From an uncultured Erysipelotrichaceae bacterium (lineage in GTDB: Bacteria > Bacillota_I > Bacilli_A > Erysipelotrichales > Coprobacillaceae), in NCBI GenBank assembly GCA_947573745.1, contig CANPGX010000051.1, positions 1 through 7,202 on the forward strand: a DNA stretch of 7,202 nt, given 5' to 3'. Both the position numbers and the translations under genes were made by a program. The notes under the pieces are model-generated. The model was not told where the DNA came from and searched no databases. It worked only from the letters and a program-made list of their open reading frames with translations. The number at the start of each line of letters is the position of its first letter. Position 1 is the first letter of the stretch. Shown one piece after another: positions 1 through 5,691 of this stretch.

Positions 1-117
1 AACTAGAATAGAAAAAATATAATAAGGTCGCCACTGTTTTTTAAGAGGCATCTTCACAAACTCTAATAATTGTAAATCGACATGTTCCCCAGATATCAAC
101 AAATTATCTTGTTTCAT
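1..117 (-). CDS. Partial CDS (N-terminal 39 codons), possibly a GNAT-family N-acetyltransferase
   Basis: An open frame starts at ATG 117..115 and runs off the left edge without a stop. A well-placed ribosome binding site (AGGTGA, 129..124, six bases upstream) and a TATAAT box further up support it as a real gene start. The visible protein begins MKQDNLLISGEHVDLQLLEF and continues through a stretch LKKQWRPYYIFSI. A short charged N-terminus, a 'GExxxLxL' strand and then 'P..YYF.I' resembles the beta1-alpha1-beta2 start of a subgroup of Firmicute GNAT acetyltransferases. The acetyl-CoA binding motif would lie outside the window, so the assignment is tentative. A terminator just upstream (173-198) separates it from the sugar-phosphate operon, so it is probably an independent transcription unit. 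Confidence 0.6.
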   Translation of the reverse strand, partial: MKQDNLLISGEHVDLQLLEFVKMPLKKQWRPYYIFSILV

Positions 118-123
118 ATTTTA

Positions 124-141
124 TCACCTAATTTTATTATA
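124..141 (-). promoter_or_regulatory. -10 box and RBS of the left-edge gene
   Basis: On the minus strand TATAAT (141..136) is followed by an AGGTGA Shine-Dalgarno (129..124) and ATG at 117. No convincing -35 hexamer is seen at 16-18 bases. If TATAAT is used, transcription starts close to 129, which leaves a very short leader that is almost only the ribosome binding site. It lies just after the terminator of the upstream operon, where a new promoter is expected. Confidence 0.45.
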
Positions 142-172
142 CAATGATTTAAGTCAGTAAGATAGTATAGAT

Positions 173-198
173 AAAAAGAAGATGACTATTTCATCTTC
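173..198 (-). terminator. Intrinsic terminator closing the sugar-phosphate operon
   Basis: Read on the minus strand, GAAGATGA (198..191) and TCATCTTC (185..178) form a perfect 8-bp stem around a 5-base loop AATAG, followed immediately by five T residues (177..173). The chorismate mutase stop codon TAG (188..186) lies in the loop, so the gene's last codons form the left arm. Stem plus T-run is the standard Rho-independent arrangement. Confidence 0.85.
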
Positions 199-464
199 TC
201 TAAACATAAACGCTGATAATTTTTAGACTCCTCTATTGTCTTTTGAACCCACTCTCTTGCATAACAATCTAATTCTTGATCTGTTAAATAAGATAAATTT
301 TTTTCAATGACAATTTTTTCTCTTTCTGGCTGAAAAACGGGCAAATGATGATGCTCTTTATATAAAGCAATCTCTTTTACTGAGTGCATCCTTTTTTCAA
401 ATAATTGTATTAATGCTTGATCAATTTGATCTATTTCATCTCTTAGTTCTTCTAAACTACGCAT
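186..464 (-). CDS. Chorismate mutase, monofunctional AroQ class
   Basis: Predicted cytosolic enzyme of 92 residues that rearranges chorismate to prephenate, the branch to Phe and Tyr. Length and all-helical character fit a single AroQ domain with no prephenate dehydratase or dehydrogenase attached. Counting from ATG 464, the expected active-site residues are present: R8, R25, K36, R48, E49 and Q84, with S80 nearby, matching E. coli R11, R28, K39, R51, E52, Q88 and S84. The E. coli D48 position is Q45 here. An in-frame TTG at 482 would add six residues, but ATG 464 is preferred: it has an AAGGA ribosome binding site about eight bases upstream, and the AroQ helix starts right after it (RSLEELRDEID). 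The gene overlaps the end of deoC by eight bases, so the two are probably translationally coupled. It is the last gene before the terminator. Its presence in a sugar-phosphate operon is unexpected. Confidence 0.9.
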   Translation of the reverse strand: MRSLEELRDEIDQIDQALIQLFEKRMHSVKEIALYKEHHHLPVFQPEREKIVIEKNLSYLTDQELDCYAREWVQKTIEESKNYQRLCLEKMK

Positions 465-1137
465 GATGATTTTCCTTTTCAAACGCTTCTATAATAGCTA
501 TACCACTACTCGTCCCTATTCTTTGCGCGCCTGCATCAATCATGGCTTTGCAAGTTTTCCAATCTCGGATTCCACCTGCAGCTTTAACTTTAACTGCATC
601 CTTTACAACACTTTTCATCAATGCAACATCTTCAACAGTAGCCCCACCTGTTCCAAATCCTGTAGAAGTTTTAATATAATCAGGTCGAACTTTTAAAGCA
701 ATTTCTGAAACTGTTCTTATTTCCTCTTTTGTTAAATAACAATTTTCAAAAATGACTTTACTTGTCACATGGTGTTTTTTACAAACATCAACAATTTGAC
801 ACATTTCTTCTTCAATATAAGCGATATTTCCTTGCTTTAATTCGCCAATATTAATGACATAATCAATCTCATCAGCACCTTCTTCAATCGCTTTTTTTGT
901 TTCAAATACTTTTGTTTCAATTGTTGTTTGTCCTAATGGGAAACTAATGGCTGCTCCTACATGAACACCTGTACCCTTTAAATAAGATTTACATAAAGCA
1001 ACAGGGCTAGAATTAATAGCTACCATTTTAAAATGATAATCTTTTGCTTCTTGACACAATTTTATGAAATCCTCATTTGTAGCATATGCTTTTAATAAAG
1101 TATGATCGATCATACCTGCTAATTCTTTTTTATTCAT
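457..1137 (-). CDS. deoC: Deoxyribose-phosphate aldolase
   Basis: Class I aldolase that reversibly cleaves 2-deoxy-D-ribose 5-phosphate to glyceraldehyde 3-phosphate and acetaldehyde, feeding nucleoside sugar into glycolysis. The 226-residue length is normal for the bacterial DeoC TIM barrel. Signatures seen: IDHTLLK near the N-terminus (10-16), the EIDYVINIG strand with D92 (E. coli D102), the Schiff-base lysine in DYIKTSTGF (K156, E. coli K167), and K185 in VKAAGGIR (E. coli K201). The phosphate-binding end has GGIR and IGTSSG. The active-site cysteine of E. coli DERA (C47) appears to be replaced by N42 in the AINSSP segment. The ATG has an AAAGGA site (1153..1148), which lies across the end of the PRD gene seven bases upstream. 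The last eight bases overlap the chorismate mutase start. No deoB, pdp or deoD neighbour is present, so it seems to serve the sugar-phosphate operon rather than a classical deo operon. Confidence 0.96.
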   Translation of the reverse strand: MNKKELAGMIDHTLLKAYATNEDFIKLCQEAKDYHFKMVAINSSPVALCKSYLKGTGVHVGAAISFPLGQTTIETKVFETKKAIEEGADEIDYVINIGELKQGNIAYIEEEMCQIVDVCKKHHVTSKVIFENCYLTKEEIRTVSEIALKVRPDYIKTSTGFGTGGATVEDVALMKSVVKDAVKVKAAGGIRDWKTCKAMIDAGAQRIGTSSGIAIIEAFEKENHHA

Positions 1138-1144
1138 ATTTATT

Positions 1145-2683
1145 TTATCCTTTATTTTCTTTTATCCATTGTTTCAAATATTGATACCCAGAAATAATAC
1201 TATTTTGATCTTTTGCCATACACAACACCAGAACATGTTGGTATGGATCACCATCTATCATAAATGGCTTTGAACTTTTTAAACAATAACACTGATTCTC
1301 TTCAAACTGATCGCTAATTAATTTAACAATATAGTCTTTTCCATATGGATCATCCAAGCGTGTAGCACTACAGTGATTCCATTGTTTTAAATAATCCTCT
1401 AAGTTAAATGTATCTTGTACATCTTGTTCATACATTTTTGTTATAGCATGTGTAGAAAGAAGTTGATAATTTAGTTTTTCTACTGTTTTTTGGAACTCTT
1501 CTAATTGTTTTGTAGATAAAATATAATCACCACCTATCACCGTCATAGAAGGATGATGGTAAGACTTTGTTGGATCAATAATAACATGTTTTGATGCTAA
1601 ATGAATACTGTCCATATCTTTCAAAGGAACAACTTCATCAACCACTAAAAGTGAATGTAAATGATCTTCTATGTTTTTAACTAGAAGTTGTGTCTTTGCA
1701 TCTTCACGACAACCTATGACAACAGCATGGAGATGTTTCCTCATAAAGCTGTGCATTCCTAATTCAAAATGTAATGCTAAAAATCCTAATTCGTCATCAC
1801 TGAGCCAAACGGAAAGTTCTTTTTCCAAAAGCGATTTCACATTCTTAGCCATATCATAAGCCAATGTATATTCTTGTTTAATCTGTCTTAGCATTGGATT
1901 GTAATTATATTCCTGTCCAAAATAATGAATAATCAAAGATTTCATATGATCTTTTAAAGAATGTTGCATAGTTTCATTATTTCTAAAATCTAAATGCGTT
2001 GATTGATAAATTTGTTCTAAAACTTTCGTCACCACATCATCAATCTTACTATTAGATATCATATCTTTCATCGTTGTTTGCTGATGTAATAAAATATAGC
2101 GAATTAATGAAAAAATATCTTCATCTGTGATAGTTAAGTCACACTCATCTTTAATCGTTTTAAAAATAGGTACATATATTTGATATGTTGTAATATCCAA
2201 AAGTTGTTTCCACTCATTTTCTAGCTGCAAAGCAAATCCAGCATGCTGACGATAATGTGCAACAACGGTCTTATTGGCTAAAAGCTTTAATTGTTCTACA
2301 GAGATATCTAAGTCTTGAGTAAGGTAATGATCAGTTAGTAACTGATAAACTTTTGATCTTAACGCTGTAAAATGATTAAACCCTTCTTTTTCTAAAAAAT
2401 CATGATGTACTCTATGATCTTCCATTAATAAAAGAGAAAGAATCTTTCGCCTTACTTCCTCATCAGCTTGTAACAGAAGCATTTCATTTTCACATCGTTC
2501 AATCTCTAAATCTAAACTTCTAAAATAAGATTTAGCTTCCTTTAAACATTCTAAATCTTGTACTTCTGAAAGTTGTAATCCCTCTTGAACATCCTTTAGT
2601 GCTAGTCGTTTTTGACATAGTAATGAAAATATGATATACCCCACTTGCTGATCATCATGATATAGATGGTTGTTTAAACTCAC
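1145..2683 (-). CDS. PRD-domain transcriptional regulator with degenerate EIIB-like domain (ManR/MtlR-like architecture)
   Basis: A 512-residue cytosolic protein resembling PTS-regulated activators. Domains I infer: a winged helix at about 13-72 (a YIIFSLLCQKR helix, then LQLSEVQDLECLKEAKSYF); PRD1 at about 105-205, ending SLIRYILLHQ with H200; PRD2 at about 213-315, with H246 in SLKDHMKSL, the NPML motif, and H305 in LGFLALHFELG; then an EIIB-like segment from about 318 (HAVVIGCREDAKTQLLVKNIE, with C325 at the position of the phosphorylatable cysteine). The final hundred residues show no recognisable EIIA histidine motif, and only one HTH is evident where many ManR/MtlR proteins have two. 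In the family, PRD histidines are phosphorylated by HPr or EIIB so that activity follows PTS flux. Translation starts at GTG 2683 behind a strong GAGGGGG site (2697..2691). The gene sits between manA and deoC. Target genes are unknown; its own operon or a distant PTS operon are the obvious candidates. Confidence 0.82.
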   Translation of the reverse strand: MSLNNHLYHDDQQVGYIIFSLLCQKRLALKDVQEGLQLSEVQDLECLKEAKSYFRSLDLEIERCENEMLLLQADEEVRRKILSLLLMEDHRVHHDFLEKEGFNHFTALRSKVYQLLTDHYLTQDLDISVEQLKLLANKTVVAHYRQHAGFALQLENEWKQLLDITTYQIYVPIFKTIKDECDLTITDEDIFSLIRYILLHQQTTMKDMISNSKIDDVVTKVLEQIYQSTHLDFRNNETMQHSLKDHMKSLIIHYFGQEYNYNPMLRQIKQEYTLAYDMAKNVKSLLEKELSVWLSDDELGFLALHFELGMHSFMRKHLHAVVIGCREDAKTQLLVKNIEDHLHSLLVVDEVVPLKDMDSIHLASKHVIIDPTKSYHHPSMTVIGGDYILSTKQLEEFQKTVEKLNYQLLSTHAITKMYEQDVQDTFNLEDYLKQWNHCSATRLDDPYGKDYIVKLISDQFEENQCYCLKSSKPFMIDGDPYQHVLVLCMAKDQNSIISGYQYLKQWIKENKG

Positions 2684-2690
2684 GACACTG

Positions 2691-2697
2691 CCCCCTC
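2691..2697 (-). promoter_or_regulatory. RBS fixing the GTG start of the PRD regulator
   Basis: GAGGGGG lies seven bases upstream of GTG (2683..2681). It justifies the non-ATG start, since the protein then begins MSLNNHLYHDD directly before the first predicted helix. Confidence 0.75.
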
Positions 2698-2708
2698 AAA
2701 GATAATTT

Positions 2709-2732
2709 AAGGAACGTCTAATGACGCCCCTT
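2709..2732 (-). other. RNA hairpin between manA and the PRD regulator gene
   Basis: In the transcript sense (minus strand) AAGGGGCGTC and GACGTTCCTT pair over ten positions around an ATTA loop. Two of the pairs are G-U wobbles, so the same DNA read on the plus strand gives two A-C mismatches. The structure is therefore better in the operon transcript. What follows (AAATTATC, then the ribosome binding site of the PRD gene) is not a T-run, so this is a poor intrinsic terminator. It may instead be an mRNA processing or stability element that sets a lower level of regulator relative to manA. Confidence 0.45.
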
Positions 2733-2740
2733 ATTTAAAT

Positions 2741-3670
2741 TTATTCACATGTTATCATAATATCCATATCACCTTCAAGTGTTATAGACATCAAATTTGC
2801 AGGAACCAAGAAATTATCTCCAACTTGAATATCCGTACCATCAACTTTACCATTTCCTTTAACAACTGTGGCTAATAAATATTGTGTCACTGGTAAAACT
2901 GATTTTCCATGAATTTCTACCTTTTTCACCGTGAAAGATTTATTAGATATAAATGTTGTCACTTTAGCATGATCTACTGTTTCCTCTTTAGGTTCAATAT
3001 GGTTTTTCATCATTTCTTGATCATAACTCATACAAGCAATAGCTTGCTCCAAATGTAATTCTCTTTCTTTTCCTTGTGCATCTTTACGATGATAATCATA
3101 AAAACGATAAGTAATATCCGTTGCTTGTTGAATTTCATAAACAACACTTCCAGCTCTTAAAGCATGAAGTAAACCGGCAGGTAAGTAAACAAAATCTCCT
3201 GTGTGCACATCCAGATGACGAATAAGTCCATTCCAATCATCTCGTGCAATGTAAGATCTCATATCTTTTTCATCTTTTGCATTATGTCCATAAACAATAT
3301 TAGCGTTCTCTTTTGACTCAATAAAATACCAAGCCTCATTCTTACCTGAAGCATAGCCTATTTTTTTAGCATAATCATCATCTGGATGAATTTGAATACT
3401 CAAATCATCTTCAGGGCCAACTAAAGAAATAATAACTGGAAAACGTTCAAATGAACTATTGAATAATTCTGGATGATGATTCCATAATTCTAATAACGTT
3501 TTTCCTTCAAATTCTCCATTTGTACATACCGTAGATGCTCCTTCTTGAGCACTAAATGACCAGGATTGACCAATACCCTCAGGAAAATCATCATAATGGA
3601 AATAATCTTTAACTAATGTCTTACCCCAGATTGCTGGTCTAGCAATCGGCTTAAAAAATAATACGCTCAT
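2741..3670 (-). CDS. manA: Mannose-6-phosphate isomerase, type I (short Firmicute form)
   Basis: Zinc-dependent cupin enzyme interconverting mannose 6-phosphate and fructose 6-phosphate in the cytosol. At 309 residues it is the short form usual in Firmicutes, not the roughly 390-residue enterobacterial form. The zinc ligands are visible: Q93 and H95 in LSIQIHPDDDYA, E112 in GKNEAWYFI, and H169 in LPAGLLHAL. The catalytic arginine is in ITYRFYDY (R189). The segment before the first ligands reads PVIISLVGPEDD, where many relatives have a KLIDA-type sequence. ATG 3670 has an excellent AAGGAGG site six bases upstream (3683..3677). Gaps of 61 bases to the HAD gene and 57 bases to the PRD gene are wider than elsewhere in the operon, and a possible own promoter lies upstream (3699-3726). 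The same fold family also includes enzymes acting on other aldose phosphates, so exact substrate is not proven by sequence. Confidence 0.95.
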   Translation of the reverse strand: MSVLFFKPIARPAIWGKTLVKDYFHYDDFPEGIGQSWSFSAQEGASTVCTNGEFEGKTLLELWNHHPELFNSSFERFPVIISLVGPEDDLSIQIHPDDDYAKKIGYASGKNEAWYFIESKENANIVYGHNAKDEKDMRSYIARDDWNGLIRHLDVHTGDFVYLPAGLLHALRAGSVVYEIQQATDITYRFYDYHRKDAQGKERELHLEQAIACMSYDQEMMKNHIEPKEETVDHAKVTTFISNKSFTVKKVEIHGKSVLPVTQYLLATVVKGNGKVDGTDIQVGDNFLVPANLMSITLEGDMDIMITCE

Positions 3671-3698
3671 CTTAAACCTCCTTGTTTTAGCTAACCTT

Positions 3699-3726
3699 AT
3701 TTTATCATTTTTTCTAGCAAATACAA
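3699..3726 (-). promoter_or_regulatory. Possible internal promoter for manA
   Basis: On the minus strand TTGTAT (3726..3721) is followed, after 16 bases, by TAAAAT (3704..3699). The -10 is preceded by TGA, giving an extended TGnTAAAAT element. The -35 matches the consensus at only three positions, so activity rests on the extended -10. It would allow manA and the downstream genes to be expressed independently of the LacI-type control at the head of the operon. Confidence 0.4.
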
Positions 3727-3731
3727 TCTTA

Positions 3732-4526
3732 TCATTTCACAGATAATAATTCTTTGATTTTTCTCAAAACACCATTTTCATCATTGGTAAAATCTAACGT
3801 ATACTTTGCAATTTCTTTAACTCTCGGATTGGCATTCTTCATCGCATAGCTCTCCGAAACACTCTCTAAAAGTTCTATATCATTCATCTCATCTCCAAAA
3901 GCAACACACTCTTCCCTTTTTAGATGAAACTTCTCTTGAATCATTTTCATGCCCACACCTTTATTGATTGTTTCATAAGCAATATCTGACCAAGATTCAG
4001 TCGCTGCTAAGCATTTCAATCCAGCAGGTAACTGACTCTGAATAATAGCTGCAGTCTTTTTAGCTTCTGCCTTTAAATCAAACACAGATAGCTTTAAAAT
4101 ATCATCATCAATATCCTCGTAATTATCCACATAACAATAATTACGATAATGTTTATGTATGGTTTCTTCTTGGGCCTGATAATCACGATGAATATAAGCA
4201 CCATGACGTCCACATACGACAACCATCCAATCTAAGTGATCACGGCAAGCATTTAAAGCTTGTATATAATCTTCATTTTTCAAAATATCCAAATAAATTT
4301 CTTCATTCTTATACATGACTTTTGTAGCATTCTCACAAATATAAATAATTTCATCTTTAATCGGTTCAAAACGCTCCATTAGACATTCATATTGGTTACC
4401 TGAAGCGACACAAAAATAAATATCTCTTTTTTTCATTTCCTGATATAAATCATAAAATGAAATATCAAATGTTTTTTCACTGGTTAAAAAAGTACCATCC
4501 ATATCTACTGCTATTAATCGTATCAT
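3732..4526 (-). CDS. Cof-type HAD-IIB family phosphatase
   Basis: A 264-residue haloacid dehalogenase superfamily hydrolase of the Cof/IIB type, which typically dephosphorylates sugar phosphates, flavin nucleotides or other small phosphorylated metabolites in the cytosol. All four motifs are visible: motif I VDMDGTFL (D8, nucleophile; D10), motif II VASGNQ (S42), motif III lysine in INKGVGMKMI (K189), and motif IV FGDEMNDIELL (D212, D216). The central region, about 80-185, is the C2-type cap that sets specificity, and I cannot read the substrate from it. The start at ATG 4526 follows GGAGG by four bases, right after a hairpin and T-run. In this setting it may remove phosphate from a sugar phosphate that would otherwise accumulate, but that is inference from neighbours. 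Confidence 0.9.
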   Translation of the reverse strand: MIRLIAVDMDGTFLTSEKTFDISFYDLYQEMKKRDIYFCVASGNQYECLMERFEPIKDEIIYICENATKVMYKNEEIYLDILKNEDYIQALNACRDHLDWMVVVCGRHGAYIHRDYQAQEETIHKHYRNYCYVDNYEDIDDDILKLSVFDLKAEAKKTAAIIQSQLPAGLKCLAATESWSDIAYETINKGVGMKMIQEKFHLKREECVAFGDEMNDIELLESVSESYAMKNANPRVKEIAKYTLDFTNDENGVLRKIKELLSVK

Positions 4527-4535
4527 ATTTCCTCC

Positions 4536-4560
4536 AAAAAGGCGTTACAATTGTAACGCC
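4536..4560 (-). terminator. Hairpin plus T-run between the DUF4867-like gene and the HAD gene (partial terminator or attenuator)
   Basis: A perfect 20-base dyad (4541-4560) reads GGCGTTAC, AATT, GTAACGCC: an 8-bp stem with a 4-base loop, followed on the minus strand by five T residues (4540..4536). It begins at the third base of the upstream stop codon, and the T-run directly abuts the GGAGG site of the HAD gene. Both strands form the stem but only the minus strand has the T-run. The T-run is short, so readthrough is likely. The core TTACAATTGTAA also looks like a protein-binding dyad. Confidence 0.6.
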
Positions 4561-5216
4561 TAATATCTAATTTCTATCATTTTGCCAGTTAACCCTGGAT
4601 AGTTTCCAGCTTCAATTTTTGCTGTATTATCAACATGTGCGATAAACCACTTATTTGTACGCATTAAAATACCTTTAGGTAAACCTTCCAAAGGTTCATT
4701 CGTGCCTTTTGGTAGTAGAACTACTGTTTTAAAGCCTTCATCATCTACTTTACATGGCGTATAGTGCAATGTTGTTGCAAAGCATTCTACAACTGTACCC
4801 TTAGGAACATAAAAACATTCACACAATGTACCATCATACATATTTCCAACCATATCCTGGCGTTTTCCAACAACCAAAACAAAATCTTTAACTGCTAAGA
4901 TCGTCTCACTACCTTGGTGATATTCTAAGCCATTTAATACCGTATTATTTCCAGCACAACTTCCTGCTTCAACAGCTAGTCCACCATATACATCAAAAGA
5001 AATTTTTTGAATAAGTTCTAATGCCTCTAATTTAGCAACACTTGGCTGATAAGCATTTCCACTTGAAGGTACCTGTATCATGTCATCTAATAGATGAAGT
5101 ATCTCTTTGCTTGGATACTCATGTATAATACCATAAGCACCAAAAGCAACATCGTGAACATCACGAATGTTGTATTCAGGGTTTTTATCCTTTAAATTCT
5201 CTAATATATTTTCCAT
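4560..5216 (-). CDS. DUF4867-like family protein, predicted cupin-type sugar-phosphate enzyme of unknown activity
   Basis: A 218-residue soluble protein that I associate with DUF4867 from the pattern of a GNNT.LN.LEYH segment (about 100-110 from the true start), a VPKGTVVE strand, an ATTLHYTPC motif and a VVLLPKGTN segment. The beta-rich middle with single conserved His, Glu and Cys residues looks cupin-like, but catalytic function is not known to me. ATG 5216 is chosen over an in-frame TTG at 5243: the TTG form would overlap rpiB by 26 bases and add a lysine-rich tail, while ATG 5216 starts one base after the rpiB stop (TAAGATG). There is no Shine-Dalgarno before it, so translation probably depends on ribosomes finishing rpiB. 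This coupling to an aldose-ketose isomerase gene hints at a related sugar-phosphate step. No signal peptide or membrane segment is seen. Confidence 0.75.
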   Translation of the reverse strand: MENILENLKDKNPEYNIRDVHDVAFGAYGIIHEYPSKEILHLLDDMIQVPSSGNAYQPSVAKLEALELIQKISFDVYGGLAVEAGSCAGNNTVLNGLEYHQGSETILAVKDFVLVVGKRQDMVGNMYDGTLCECFYVPKGTVVECFATTLHYTPCKVDDEGFKTVVLLPKGTNEPLEGLPKGILMRTNKWFIAHVDNTAKIEAGNYPGLTGKMIEIRY

Positions 5217-5217
5217 C

Positions 5218-5673
5218 TTATTTATTTTTTTGTCTTTCTTCAATATCTGCTAACATATCTATACGAACTTGATGTCTTCCACCTTCATATTCTCCACTTA
5301 ACCAAGCATCAACAATCATCTTTGCAAGTTCTGGTCCTACAACACGTGCACCAAAAGCTAACATGTTTGTATTGTTATGTTGTCTTGACAATAATGCTGA
5401 ATAAGGTTCTGAACAAGTAACACAACGAATTCCATTAACTTTATTAGCAGCTAAAGAAATACCTACACCCGTTCCACAAATAACGATACCCTTGTCTACT
5501 TCTCCACTAACAACAGCATTTGCAACAGCTTCTCCAGCTACAGGATAATTAAAACGTTCTGATGAATCAGTTCCATAGTTAACAACTTCATATCCATATT
5601 TTTCTGTAATATAAGCACTGATTTCTTTCTTTAATTCTACTGCAACATGATCATTTCCAATTCCAATTTTCAT
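5218..5673 (-). CDS. rpiB: Ribose-5-phosphate isomerase B (RpiB/LacAB family; possible allose-6-phosphate isomerase)
   Basis: A 151-residue Rossmann-like isomerase interconverting ribose 5-phosphate and ribulose 5-phosphate; the E. coli homologue RpiB/AlsB also isomerises allose 6-phosphate to allulose 6-phosphate. Key residues fall at the E. coli positions: D8-H9 in GNDHVAVELK, C66 (catalytic base) in VICGTGVGISLAANK, H99-N100 in SRQHNNTNMLAFGARVVG, and R133, H134 and R137 near the C-terminus (GGRHQVR). The cysteine is the version found in E. coli-type enzymes rather than the glutamate of actinobacterial ones. LacA/LacB galactose-6-phosphate isomerase subunits belong to the same family but usually occur as adjacent pairs, and only one copy is present. 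ATG 5673 has a GAGGAG site eight bases upstream (5687..5682). It lies 18 bases after the AlsE-like epimerase and one base before the DUF4867-like gene. The AlsE-like partner makes an allulose/allose role plausible. Confidence 0.92.
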   Translation of the reverse strand: MKIGIGNDHVAVELKKEISAYITEKYGYEVVNYGTDSSERFNYPVAGEAVANAVVSGEVDKGIVICGTGVGISLAANKVNGIRCVTCSEPYSALLSRQHNNTNMLAFGARVVGPELAKMIVDAWLSGEYEGGRHQVRIDMLADIEERQKNK

Positions 5674-5691
5674 TTTATTTTCTCCTCTTTA

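Noticed and set aside
465..482. TTG start for the chorismate mutase at 482
   Set aside because: ATG 464 has its AAGGA site inside this extension, and the AroQ helix begins right after ATG 464; the six extra residues have no family counterpart.
463..696. Plus-strand open frame opposite deoC
   Set aside because: Antisense to a well-conserved aldolase gene, with no ribosome binding site or recognisable domain.
1671..1859. Plus-strand open frame opposite the PRD regulator
   Set aside because: Short, low-complexity translation on the antisense strand of a real gene.
2684..2740. RAT-type antiterminator target for a BglG-like protein
   Set aside because: The downstream protein is far longer than BglG and has an HTH-like N-terminus in place of an RNA-binding CAT domain, and no overlapping terminator with a T-run is present.
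5217..5243. TTG start for the DUF4867-like protein at 5243
   Set aside because: It would overlap rpiB by 26 bases and only adds a lysine-rich stretch; ATG 5216 right after the rpiB stop is the simpler coupled start.
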